Source: Phaeoceros laevis (lineage: Eukaryota; Anthocerotophyta; Anthocerotopsida; Notothyladales). Taken from it: DNA of 21,290 bases. The DNA lies in the NCBI GenBank assembly GCA_049999765.1, contig JBNGIQ010009079.1:1-21290 (forward strand), in the 5' to 3' direction. The notes beneath the pieces were generated by a model, which had not been told where the DNA came from, made no database searches, and saw only the letters and a list, made by a program, of their open reading frames with translations. The translations under genes and the position numbers were made by a program. Positions 1 through 9,772 of the stretch are shown here, piece by piece; the stretch's first letter is position 1; each line of letters starts with the position of its first letter.

Positions 1-985
1 TCACATCCGCTCCTCCCCATCCACCATCTTTCTACCTTATAACCCTAGTTTTTCATCCCTCCCACTCATTCTTGCTTATTAACGACAACCCGGTTGCTCG
101 GGATGACAATTTGGGTACCGTTATATTAAAAATTTAGTTTGTACTTTTCAAAACAGTATAAAAAACGTTAAAATTTTGACTAAACGAGAGGCACATAAAT
201 CCAAAGAAAATGTTGAATATGAGTGAAATATATTTGAAGAAGGATTAAAGTGCATCATTTCCACATGTGCACCGTAAAAAATTAGAAAAACTATCCTGCG
301 GTTTAAACAGGTAAAGCCTTATGGACTCCTGCAATGTGGAGGTCAAAATACTGGAAGGACGCAAGGAGGCAATGGTGTTCGCATACACGTGGTTGTATGA
401 TGACAGCACCAGCATTCCTAGCGGGCCCTCTAGGTGCCCAAACATGTGCCCAAGAGCTCTTTTAGTAGGATTGGCGGACTGGTTATAGTAATTACTGATC
501 GCAGCTCGCTGTTGTTCTATTTGGGCAGTCTTAACTCACTAGCAAGGTGGTTCAGCCTGTAGGGGGAGGTTACCAACAGTGAGCATTGACGGTTAAATAC
601 GGAGTGGCGATGTGGATAGCACAACTTGAATCCCGCATAGTAAAAGTACACAAGGTGACTATCCCATACAACATGACAGACTTGCTTGACTTTGCGACAA
701 GCCTGAGTAGCTCACAATGACACAACGGGTACTGTGGTTCTAAGCACAAATCGTGAGAAATGGGCACCTTCCACACTAACACATTTGGAGTACAAGGGTT
801 GCATGCAAAACATTGAATTTTTTGCCCAGGGACCTGAAATCCAGCACATAATAATTTACAAGCACTGATGAAGGCAAGGGGGGGTAGGTTGGGTGGATCT
901 TCCATTGTTCCTCCACTTTTCTCTAGGTGTGCAAACTTGTGGCTCTAGCGTCTTGCACTTGTGTAGAGAGGACAGACTGGTTGTG
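1..985. other. Gene-free upstream DNA
   Basis: I see no gene here. Reading frames on both strands are short and have no recognisable motif. The longest, about 110 residues on the minus strand (570-905), has unremarkable composition and no family signature. No RNA gene, terminal repeat or splice-consistent exon was recognised. Confidence 0.6.
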
Positions 986-1103
986 GCCAACACCTAGCAT
1001 ACATGTTACTATAGAAATCTGCCGACACCTAGCGTACATGTTACTATACAAATCTGCCAATACCTAGCATACATGTTACTACAAAAATCTGCCAACAACT
1101 AGT
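986..1103. repeat. 35-bp tandem repeat, three units plus a partial fourth
   Basis: Three consecutive 35-bp units start at 986, 1021 and 1056. Each runs from gccRAYACCTAGC through TACATGTTACTA to aaatct, with only a few substitutions between units. A partial fourth unit starts at 1091 and degrades after about 13 bases. This is a small minisatellite with no coding potential. Confidence 0.9.
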
Positions 1104-1117
1104 AGTCCACTAGCCCG

Positions 1118-1219
1118 ATCGCCCCATGTATGCAACACCGCCATCGCGTACTAGCACTGATATCGCCCCATGTATGTAGCATCGTATCTAGCCCACTATC
1201 ACCCCACGTACGCAGCACC
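1118..1219. repeat. Degenerate repeat, about 36-44 bp period
   Basis: Three diverged copies of a segment read roughly ATCRCCCCAYGTAYG then CARCAYC. They start near 1118, 1162 and 1198 and are separated by ctag-containing spacers. The block directly follows the 35-bp array but is a different sequence. Confidence 0.7.
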
Positions 1220-1374
1220 ATAGTTACCGCTAAATCCGCATTTTACTAATAAAACGTGGTAGTTTTTGTTTTTTACTCTAATCGCGAAAAAAACGCAAGT
1301 GTTTTTCATCTCTTGAGGAAAAAAAGTAAAATACTGAAAATACTTAAAATATTCGCACTGCTTACTAAAAGTAG

Positions 1375-1405
1375 CTAAGTTAGTAAGTACTAGATACTAA
1401 CTTAG
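1375..1405. repeat. 11-bp perfect inverted repeat (hairpin)
   Basis: CTAAGTTAGTA (1375-1385) and TACTAACTTAG (1395-1405) are perfect inverse complements around a 9-base loop. The surrounding 150 bases are AT-rich. The hairpin ends 12 bases before an assembly gap. The sequence shows no function. Confidence 0.75.
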
Positions 1406-1417
1406 TAAGTTCAGAGC

Positions 1418-1517
1418 NNNNNNNNNNNNNNNNNNNNNNNNNNNNNNNNNNNNNNNNNNNNNNNNNNNNNNNNNNNNNNNNNNNNNNNNNNNNNNNNNNN
1501 NNNNNNNNNNNNNNNNN
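1418..1517. other. Assembly gap (100 N)
   Basis: Exactly 100 N, the customary placeholder length for a gap of unknown size. The true distance between the repeats on the left and the phosphatase gene on the right is therefore unknown. Confidence 0.98.
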
Positions 1518-1795
1518 GGCCCCATCAATGACCATGAATAATGCTTTATGTTTCGTCTTCCTACTTGCTTATACTTTCATAGTGAATAAAAGCTCACAAG
1601 CTTTTTAGTAGTCAAAAAACATCCCGGTACCCAAAGAACCATGGACTAAGTTACTGGGTTTGACTAAGTTAGGTTTATTTAGGCTAGATGCCCTAACCCT
1701 AACCTTCATAGTGGCAAGAGGGTGGAGGGCATTTGACAAAAAGTGTATACGTTCATCGAGTGTAGTTGGGTCCCAAGTCCGTGGGAGAGAATGTG
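1518..1795 (+). promoter_or_regulatory. Putative 5' UTR / proximal promoter of the PP2C gene
   Basis: This is the only sequence between the gap and the phosphatase start codon. A weak TATA-like stretch, GTGAATAAAAGC, lies near 1582. Very short upstream frames occur, for example ATG GAC TAA at 1641. The transcription start cannot be placed, and part of the promoter may lie in or beyond the gap. Confidence 0.35.
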
Positions 1796-4700
1796 ATGGG
1801 CAACAGTGCGTCCCGTGTTGTGGGGTGCTTTGGAACGCAGGCTTATGAAGAGGGGGAGGGCCCTGCAATCGCATTGTCAGATACTCTGGACGAAGGGTTG
1901 GGCCATTCCTTCTGCTACATACGGCCAGCACTAGATTCTCCTTCGGTGTCTCCATCCCACTCTCTTCAACCTGGTGAACTTGGCGAGAAGTTGGGGGTGG
2001 AATCTGACCTACCCGAGCATGTCTCCCAAGAGTACCAGCTGGAGGAATCGATGGTCAAGAGTAGGCTTGGTTTTGAGAGATGGGCTGGAGACAAGTCCAA
2101 GGGGCTCATGGATAGACCCAGGAGTTCTTTCGAAAAACTCAAGCCCGTGTCGGAGACATCGTTCAAGTCCATATCAGGGGCTTCTGTTAGCGCCAATACA
2201 GCGACTCCTCGGTCTATTCTCTCCAATGAGCAGTTCACCACTTTCTCAAGTATACCCTTCGATCGCGCAGCAGATTTCAAGAGCACATCTTCTTTTACTG
2301 CCCTTCCTTTGCAGCCAGTTCCCAGAGGTGTGCCTCTGTCCGGACCTATTTCGGGTCCTCTTAGCTCAGGGCCCCTTTCAGGGCCGTTGGACCGTGGATT
2401 CCTTTCTGGACCGCTTGAAAGGGGTTTAATGTCTGGCCCGCTGGAGCGCGGATTTTTATCTGGTCCGCTGGAGCGCGGATTTTTATCTGGACCTTTGGAG
2501 CCGGTCGATCGCAGCCACTTTTCAGCTCCGCTAGGAGGACGGTACTCCAGTTATTTACGTAGGAGAAGACATTCCTTATCTAAATTTGTCAAGGCGGTCA
2601 GTCGGCCTCTCAGAAGAGCCATTGCCAAGACCTCGGCCAGGATCATCCGCACCCAACGGCGATCTCTCGTGGTAGACAAGCAGCTCAGAGATGTCCAAGA
2701 ATCGCCTCCAGACACCGGGTACACATCATCAGAGTTGGAAACAAGAGGAAATGATAATCTTCAATGGGCCCAGGGTAAGGCCGGTGAGGATAGAGTTCAC
2801 GTTGTACTGTCCGAGGAGCATGGTTGGCTATTTGTCGGCATTTATGATGGCTTCAATGGCCCAGATGCCCCTGACTTTCTGATGAGCAACCTATATCCAG
2901 CCATTTACAGGGAGCTCAAAGGACTTCTGTGGGATCAAGATGGTTTCGAGCCGTGCTATGCCGGGACTATTGATGATCTAGAATCCTGTGTGCCCAACAA
3001 TGCACCAGCCTTTTGTCTGGATGTACTCTGTGAAGCTGAAAGCAACTTGCGCAGTCGAAGAGGTCGTAGCCAGCAGGACGATAGAGCTGAAAAAATGAAT
3101 GGTGTTGTCGGTGATGCGGTTGCTGCTCGTGTCAGTCTTGGCTCAGGCGCTTTGGAAGAGGTCACAAGGTTGGTGGGTGCCAGTGCCAATGATTCGGGTT
3201 GCACAACGAACGTTCGGACTGGTCCTACATCGGCCATCGTACTGCAAAATGAAGAGTTCCATGGTTGTTGCAGGCAGCATACAATTCTGCCTCTGGGAAA
3301 TCAGAGCATGACACAGCATGGAGACAAAGATCTGGTACTAGAAGCATCTATCCTGCAAATGCCTGAACAAGAATGTAAGAGGCTGGATGAAGGAGAATCA
3401 GGTAGTGATGCCTCTGAATTTGTATGTCAGTATTTGTCACAACCACCTGCGGATGACGCTAGTGCCAGGCAGCACCCAGAAAGGAGGAAAGAACATAACA
3501 AGTACTTGCAGTGGAGATATGACTGGGAACAAGACAAACCAGATGGTCGTTTGAACTCTGTTGAAGGGTTAAAGGAAAGTGAGCATGCTCAGCCGCTATC
3601 TTGGAGCAAAGGAGTAGCTGACCATGGAGCTGTGCTGGGTGCACTCGCCCGAGCTTTGGCAGCTACAGAGGATGCTTACTTAGACATGGCTGATCAAGCC
3701 TTGAATGAGAATCCGGAGCTAGCTCTTATGGGATCGTGTGTCTTGGTTATGCTCATGAAGGATGAGGATGTTTACATCATGAATGTTGGGGACAGCCGTG
3801 CTATATTGGCACAACATCCCAAAATTGACAATCTCGACTTGTTACTGAAACCCCGCAGAGTCCAAAACATAGGCGTGTCTAATTCGTACAAGGGTGATGA
3901 TCATGACCGAGTTGGGGCAAGGGATTCCATGTTGCGCCTGGAGCTTGAGCGCATTATTGAGGAGACTCCAACTGAAATAGCGGCCCTTGAAGCATATGAC
4001 AAAGGGAACATGGGCCAGCCTTCTACAGGGCAACTGTTGGGTGCCTTGCAGCTGTCTTCGGATCACAGCACAAGCATTGATGAGGTTATAAACCGTAGCT
4101 GTTGTTTTCATGGCTGTTTTCATGGATGCCTGCTGTCACATTGAACAGCTACAGATTGAGCACCTTCGCCCACTGCTACACATGCAAAGTCTTGTCTCTA
4201 GAACCTTAACTGGATTCAGCATTCAGCTTTGGCCATTTTATATGCATCATTTGGAACGTCGCAGGCCATCCTGTCTGACATTCTGGGGTTATGTAGAGTA
4301 TTTTTGTGCTGGAAGGAGACCTGTTTATTATCTGGTAGGCCTGGCTATGTTGACAGCTTGTGTTCATAAACAAGCCACGTATAATGTGGAAAGGATGCCT
4401 TATTGGTTTGGTTAGGGATGTTGAACCTGGCTGCTGTTGTTCGTTTGCAGGAGGTGTCAAGAATACGATCTGAGCATCTAGATGATAATTTCTCAATTTG
4501 CAATGACCGCGTGAAGGGCAGTTTGAAAGTCACTCGTGCATTTGGCGCTGGTTTTCTTAAGCAGGTACGGTTTTCTTATGTTGGAGTCACTGCATGACGT
4601 GGGTTTGAATGTCTATCCCCTGAACTTAAAAAAGCACCTTTTCATAGTCTATGCGGACTGATGAGGCGAAATTGTTGTTTGCCTTGTGGCAGCCAAAGTG

Positions 4701-5388
4701 GAACAGTGCTTTGCTGGAAATGTTTCGTATTGACTTTATTGGTACCACCCCATACATCACTTGCACACCGTTCTTAAATCACCATAGGCTGGGCCCTGAC
4801 GATCATTTTTTGGTTCTTTCATCTGATGGCTTGTATCAGTACATGAGCAATGAGGAAGTCATCTCCCATGTTGAATGGTTTATGGAGAAATTTCCTGATG
4901 GAGATCCTGCGCAGCATCTTATAGAAGAAGTCCTCTTCAGAGCAGCCAAAAGTGCTGGTAAGGGAGAATAGCGGTATTGTTTGTATATGGAAATATACAC
5001 TGTTTAGTATCAATAGCCTTGCATTTGCTCTGGATGACTGTGAAGTTCAGGTTGCAGCGTCTCATTCTCATGGCAGGTAGCCAAAGAGAAGAATGTGAGC
5101 GCAGTTTGTCATTGAAAGCTAACTCTTACTAATCATGAGGATAGCCTAGCTGCGCACGCATGTGATTATAAAAAATCAATGGATTGTGGCTGAGAGGTCT
5201 GACGAACCTTTTTACCAGGTTTATCTATCCTGATAGGCCGATAATTTGACTTTTGTGTTAATGGTTTTGTAGGCATGGATTTTCACGAACTGTTGGATAT
5301 ACCTCAAGGTGACCGCCGCAAGTATCATGATGATGTATCGGTGATGGTTATCTCACTTGAAGGCAGGATATGGAGATCATCAGGCTGA
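1796..5388 (+). CDS. POLTERGEIST-like protein phosphatase 2C (four exons)
   Basis: Exons 1796-4084, 4451-4564, 4693-4957 and 5273-5388 join in frame to 927 residues ending in TGA. I start at ATG 1796 because [12 protein letters not shown] is the family's N-terminus: Gly2 suits N-myristoylation and Cys11 palmitoylation, the membrane anchor known for POL/PLL proteins. [14 protein letters not shown] follows near residue 40, then an SGPLERGFL repeat (about 178-245) and a basic stretch. PP2C motifs are GEDRVHVV (about 330), [14 protein letters not shown] (about 348), [14 protein letters not shown] and NVGDSRA (about 663), [10 protein letters not shown] (about 752), [27 protein letters not shown] and [17 protein letters not shown] at the C-terminus. 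The metal-binding aspartates are present, so it should be an active Ser/Thr phosphatase. In Arabidopsis, POL/PLL proteins act at the plasma membrane in stem-cell and asymmetric-division signalling. That role here is inference. It is slightly longer than POL, mostly through the N-terminal region and the insert within the PP2C domain. Confidence 0.95.
2396..2494 (+). repeat. 27-bp in-frame coding repeat (SGPLERGFL units)
   Basis: The phosphatase N-terminal region holds tandem nine-residue units [27 protein letters not shown] and SGPLERGFL. The last two DNA units (2432-2458 and 2459-2485) differ by a single base, while the earlier ones are more diverged, so the last pair looks recently duplicated. 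Related SGP-rich motifs occur in plant POL/PLL proteins. Confidence 0.85.
4085..4450 (+). other. PP2C intron 1
   Basis: A GT-AG intron of 366 bp. It is placed because the reading frame loses similarity after ...HSTSIDE and resumes at [12 protein letters not shown] after the tract ttcgtttgcag. The donor GAG|GTTATA is weak, but the junction restores the conserved family sequence in phase 0. Confidence 0.9.
4565..4692 (+). other. PP2C intron 2
   Basis: A 128-bp phase-0 GT-AG intron. The donor is CAG|GTACGG after FGAGFLKQ and the acceptor is tgtggcag before [11 protein letters not shown]. Joining restores the conserved family sequence. Confidence 0.92.
4958..5272 (+). other. PP2C intron 3
   Basis: A 315-bp GT-AG intron in phase 1. 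The donor is GCTG|GTAAGG and the acceptor is ggttttgtag before GC ATG GAT. The split codon becomes Gly and yields ...[21 protein letters not shown], as expected for the family. Confidence 0.92.
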
Positions 5389-6878
5389 GCTCATATATGA
5401 CAGGCCCCCGGGAACTCTCTATGAGCTGACAGCAGCTTTTGTTCCTGGATTACCAACGCATTTTCTGCAGGCATTATTCATTTACTGAATACATGTAATA
5501 ATTGAGGTTATAAGTGAAACCTCTGTTTAGAACGATCGGGTACTGTGGGAATAAGCAGAGGTTCGTATGCAACATGTTTCCCGTACCATGAGAACGTCCC
5601 CAGAGCTGGATGTCCCCGACGGCATATTTGCTTTTACCAGCAAGACCAGTGTTTCTACCACTCTGCCTACTACCCTTGTTTCTGCTCCCGGTGAGACAGC
5701 TTCCAGTGAAGCAAGTATTGGCACCGCTTTTTAAAGGCCGAATGAGCACGGAGATTGTGGGACTGTCATAGTGTAAATCAGCTCGCATGTGTACCAGGAA
5801 AGAAAGCGTAATGGGGATCACTCAAGCAGCCAATGTCGTCATTGTTGTGTCAACTGCAATGGTAACTAAGGGTTATCTCAATTTTGAGTTTTAGCGGCCT
5901 TACTTCCTTGGATTCATTCCCAATCACTTAGTTCATTGTATGCCCCATCCCTCCATCATCTGCATTCACTCTAAAAAAGACTCTTGTGAGAGCCGGTGGT
6001 CTTCACCTCCTATAATTCTAATCAACCTTTTATATGTTGGATATCCGTTCCAAATGAAATTTGGAAGGTTTCCGGTAACTTGTTGTTCCTTAGGAGTATG
6101 CGGCCATTAGGTAGGCCGTAAGTTCTTGTTTGTTTGTTCATTAGGCGTAGGCATTAGGCGTAGCCATGAGGCTATGACGCCACACAAAGAGTATAGAACT
6201 CATAATTGTGTGACCCTAAGCTAAGTTTGGATTCACACTAGGAACGGGTGCTGGGCTGGTCTTGACACATTTGCTCCAGGTGGTGGCCGGTCGACCGGCT
6301 CGGGCCTTTCACACCATGACTTGTGGAAGCACCAGCCTTCTATTTACCTTGCTTTCTCCGGAACATAGTAGTTAGCATTATTAAATTGCCATTGCCGTAT
6401 TATCGTCTTGACTTCAGGACACGAGGGTGAGCTAAACCCTAAACCCCGTCGTTTGAGGGCTTCATGCGAGCTTGACAAAGACTTCACGACAAGCTCCCAA
6501 GCTCAAGAATGGGGAAGATAGATGCTTGCGACACGCCTTGTTCATGTAAGGAGGGGACAATGATGCTTGCGACGTGAGTTACACCATGTATGGATCATAT
6601 GCAGCTTGTGCAGGCCGTGAAACACTCTTCATGTGTGTGACATGGATGAGATTTGACCGGTCTGCCAAAAGGGTTTTGTAGGTATGGCCTTATCCTTTGA
6701 GAATTTGGTACTATGTGCAAATACACACCCTTGACCTTTTTAAAAGACGAAGAAAACCATATTAGTGTACTATTAAAATTCGTACTTTTGAACTACAAAC
6801 CTTCAGAGAACCCTTAGTCCATAGGCGATGCGACACGCGGTAGGCGGCAGTAGACCCCCCAAACCCTAGCCCCATGGA
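5389..6878. other. 3' UTR and gene-free intergenic DNA
   Basis: No gene recognised. The first few hundred bases are presumably the phosphatase 3' UTR, but no polyadenylation site can be fixed. Small structures are present: AACCTCTG/CAGAGGTT arms at 5518-5525 and 5555-5562; a hairpin TTCCAAAT-gaa-ATTTGGAA at 6048-6066; a two-copy attaggcgtag repeat near 6144-6168; and a perfect 14-bp palindrome GCCGGTCGACCGGC at 6286-6299. None suggests a known element on its own. Confidence 0.6.
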
Positions 6879-6978
6879 NNNNNNNNNNNNNNNNNNNNNN
6901 NNNNNNNNNNNNNNNNNNNNNNNNNNNNNNNNNNNNNNNNNNNNNNNNNNNNNNNNNNNNNNNNNNNNNNNNNNNNNN
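6879..6978. other. Assembly gap (100 N)
   Basis: A second run of exactly 100 N, again the conventional unknown-size placeholder. Linkage of the phosphatase gene to the retroelement cluster on the right rests on this scaffold join. Confidence 0.98.
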
Positions 6979-7114
6979 ACCCTCAACGCATGCGGAAGAC
7001 AAATTACAACGCGCTGTAATGCCCTGGTCTCGTTGTGCGATCAACCCACCCGTCCATGCAGGCTTAGAGCAACTCGAGCTACAATATTTTCCGGTTGTCC
7101 TTGTAGCAGCTACC

Positions 7115-7730
7115 ATGGACGGAGGAGGTTACGTGGGCACCACGAAGATTGATCACTTCTGTGGCAGGCCACGCACAGTGTTGTTGCATGAATTCAAGTC
7201 ATGTTTTTACTCACTGATGCATCAGCGATTGGCCAGGCTACTCAGGATATGGATGAGTGGGAAGTGAAATTGCAGCAACATTACAACCAGCAGTATGCAT
7301 TCAAGATGCTCGCCAGGTATGTGACGGATGAAGCTCACGTTTTGTATGAGGAGCACAAAGGAGGGTTGCTTAGAGAGGTGGCATTGCCTAATCCAGCTTA
7401 TGCAGCAGCGATTGGCCAGGCTACTCAAGTGACTTTGCAGACAGCAGTGGCAGCTCATGCTGCTAGTGCTACGGCGGCTACTACGGCAACTCCCACTGCC
7501 GTGACCCTCACACCTGACCAGTTGGCTGCAGCCACTCAGGGTATTTTACCTGTAGGAGCAGCTGTAGGAGCAGTTTTACAGGGTTGGCCACGGGAACGCT
7601 CGTCACGCCGCTGGTTCCCATGCCCACTGTTGCACCATCTTCCACAGCGGTGGGATCGTTGGGATCCGCCTCCACAGAATACACCTCTCCTGGAGAGCTG
7701 TCTTGTGATGCTTCTGGTGAGCGGTCGTGA
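7115..7730 (+). pseudogene. Frameshifted gag-like retroelement fragment
   Basis: Three frames overlap end to end and read as one decayed protein. The first starts at ATG 7115 (MDGGGYVGTTKIDHF) and runs to about 7205. A shift near the T5 run at 7203-7207 moves to a frame containing DEWEVKLQQHYNQQYAF and an Ala/Thr-rich stretch. A second shift near 7585 moves to LATGTLVTPLVPMPT and a Ser/Pro/Thr-rich tail ending at TGA 7728. The helical, Gln-rich part followed by a low-complexity linker resembles retroelement gag proteins, but I recognise no specific family, zinc knuckle or protease. It could be the remnant of an LTR element whose remainder was lost or replaced by unit A just downstream. The gag assignment is inference. 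Confidence 0.4.
7223..7427 (+). repeat. 22-bp exact direct repeat, 183 bp apart
   Basis: The same 22 bases occur at 7223-7244 and 7406-7427. Both copies encode AIGQATQ in the same frame (183 = 61 codons). The first copy lies about 16 bases after the inferred frameshift, so it may be a template-switch or conversion scar rather than a natural protein repeat. Confidence 0.85.
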
Positions 7731-7750
7731 GCGGTGTCGTGAGCGGTGTC
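7717..7750 (+). repeat. Short tandem repeat, 12-bp units
   Basis: gtgagcggtc is followed by two copies of gtgagcggtgtc. It sits exactly at the junction between the gag-like fragment and the unit A leader. Confidence 0.8.
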
Positions 7751-8268
7751 CAAGCTCTGGCTATGGCTTTTTAGAGTTTGCGAGTGCCGCCATCTTGTTC
7801 CCGCCCCCTCCCGCGGCCGCGGTCCCCTCTACGGCTATGCATTGCGTGCGCGTGGTCCTGGCGGTCCCAAGGACCTGCTTTTGCCTACATTCTTGTCTTG
7901 CTTGGTTTGTTTTGCAGCGCGTGTTTCCTCGTACCCGTGTGATTGCCGTGCGTTTGCCCCTGTGATTGCCGTGCTTGCTTACGCCAACAACGTGTGCTGT
8001 CTACCTACTCGTTTTCTATGCCGCTTGTTCTCCACCTTCGAACTCGCCTACCTGACTACTCTCCCTTCTGTCCATTGCCACCATCCTCGGTCAACATCTG
8101 CTTACCTGCCTACTTTCATCGTCATCACGCTTTTACCTACTAACCTCATCTCTCCCATTCCCTTGTCTTCTGCTGTCGGCCCAGTTTGTTCCCAGCTTTG
8201 CCTAACCCCCACCTTTGCCTAGTCTCACAGCCAGTCCCTCTGCTTTAGCGAATCTAATAAGCTGGGAC
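7751..8268 (+). other. Unit A leader, pyrimidine-rich, non-coding
   Basis: A C/T-rich stretch with no convincing coding frame, leading to the MVTTRSG start at 8269. It opens with aagctctggctatgg, which recurs almost exactly at the start of the unit B leader near 9111. A 14-bp direct repeat (tgtgattgccgtgc) sits at 7938 and 7961. It looks like a 5' UTR or internal promoter region of a retroelement. No TATA box was identified. Confidence 0.4.
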
Positions 8269-9054
8269 ATGGTCACCACTCGCAGCGGGCTCTCAACCCA
8301 CATTGCGCCCACTACTCCGGATACAGCCAGTGCTCCTCTCAGATCCTCTGTCCGCACCAGGTCCTCTGCCCGTCACTTAACGCCCACCAGCCAGCCTAAC
8401 AGGGTCACAGGAACCGCAAGGCTCCTACCAGCCAGCAGAAGGACTACCGCTCCCAGGCCCACGCACACGCTTACCCAGGAACAGGCAGCAAGGAGGAGGA
8501 CCCTGCTGTCCGCACTCCGGACAGCAACTCGGCTATACAGGAAGATCGCCAAGATCAGGGACGACACAATTGCATGCATCAACAGCCTCGACATTCATAA
8601 CACAGAAGCCGACGACACCCTGTACTCCGACATCTCTCAAATCAGCTCACAGGAGGGCTTTTGACAACGGCTACAGACAACAACCACACATCCTCGGCAG
8701 CCGACAGCACACAACAAAGGCACGGGAAGGCAAGAACGCAGGGACCAGACGACAAGGAGTCAACTCACTCATGACACAGCCACCATGGCCATATCCATTG
8801 CCATCCTCACGGATTCTGTGAAGTGCTGCTCCCACGAGGGCAGGTTCAGAACTTGGATTCAGCAACATCCGAAACACAGGGAGCTTTTGGACCAAATCTG
8901 GGCCCTCCAGACTATCTTCCAGGTAACAGACCTCAAACCACAGAACATCATTGCAATAGCTGACAGCGAGTGGTGCCTCCCCTTTGCAGTGGAAGGCTGT
9001 CAGCCTTGCTTGGGCGATGCAGCATTCCTCCTCCACTACCTGGAGGACATGTGA
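8269..9054 (+). pseudogene. Unit A ORF, orphan protein with WIQQHP domain, one internal stop
   Basis: A single frame runs 262 codons from ATG 8269 to TGA 9052, broken only by TGA at 8662. The N-terminal half starts MVTTRSG, is Ser/Thr/Arg/Pro-rich and basic, then has a short helical Arg-rich stretch (RRRTLLSALRTATRLYRKI). Past the stop, the frame carries RTWIQQHPKHRELLDQIW and EWCLPFA...GDAAF, clearly related to the unit B protein. The internal TGA replaces a codon that could have been CGA. Relative to unit B the domain is cut short just after GDAAFLLHYLEDM. I do not recognise the family. A nucleic-acid-binding ORF1 or gag-like role in a retroelement is possible given the basic N-terminus and the company it keeps, but this is not shown. 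Confidence 0.5.
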
Positions 9055-9772
9055 GCCCTGCGCTTCCGCCTCTCACTAGCGGCTTCTCTCTCTTCCCCGG
9101 GCATGGTTTTGCAAGCTTTGGCTATGGTTGTTGGTCGTCTCAGCTTTGATTGTGCATAGCTCACGCTCCCCGCAGCTCCTTGTTGTGCGCCCTAGTGCGT
9201 TTCGCCTTGTCTTCCTCTTTCCGCAGCACCTCTTGCAATCCACACATTCCATCAATTCGCGCCCGCTGCGGGTTTCCAGGTTTCTAGGGTTCCATGCTCT
9301 TTTTGCATGTTTCCGTTCTCTGCTTTCTGCTGGATCACCTCCTGATCTCCTCACCATCTGCTTCCTTCTGTCCTGATTAAGCGTGCCTGCATTGTGCCCA
9401 TACCTACCAGCTACATCACACAGCTGTAGTCGGTTTTTTCTTCGTTTTGTCTACCCTGCGTTCACCCGTCTCTTGTTCTTTGCTTGTCCACCTCTGCTGG
9501 GCCTTATCTCAATTCCGAGGAACGGTTGAAGGATCAGAAAAAGGATCAACGCAGCAGACCGCAGACATTAAACGGTGAGGAAGGGAGAGAGCAAGCCTCA
9601 AAACCGGGAGAATATCAACAAGCAGAAGGAGGCCACATATCACCACGACCAGAAAGGTGCGGACAACAGACTCAGGCAACGCACAGCTCAACAGGGAGCG
9701 CTGCCAGTCAACCATTGCTTCAAAGGAACCAACGAAGAGCTACAGAGAAGAGGGGGAGACGACATTGGAAGC
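9055..9772 (+). other. Unit B leader, pyrimidine-rich
   Basis: A C/T-rich leader resembling the unit A leader, including gcaagctttggctatgg near 9110. The last 200 bases are open in the unit B frame (from 9575) but have no ATG in that frame before 9773, and the composition there is Gln/Arg-rich. No counterpart of the unit A MVTTRSG segment was found, so the N-terminal exon or segment may be missing. Confidence 0.4.

Noticed and set aside
570-905. 111-aa minus-strand ORF
   Set aside because: No motif, no splice-consistent partners, and composition like random frame.
1686-1706. Telomere-like CCCTAA repeats (also taaaccctaaacccc near 6435)
   Set aside because: Only about two units each. Too short for an interstitial telomere.
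1766-1795. Upstream TTG start for the phosphatase
   Set aside because: It would add ten residues before [11 protein letters not shown], the family's acylation N-terminus, and TTG is not a usual plant start.
6286-6299. Perfect 14-bp palindrome GCCGGTCGACCGGC as a regulator site
   Set aside because: Isolated, with no promoter or gene beside it. Noted only in the intergenic entry.
9575-9772. GTG start extending the unit B ORF
   Set aside because: Non-ATG start, low-complexity Gln/Arg composition, and no similarity to unit A in that stretch.
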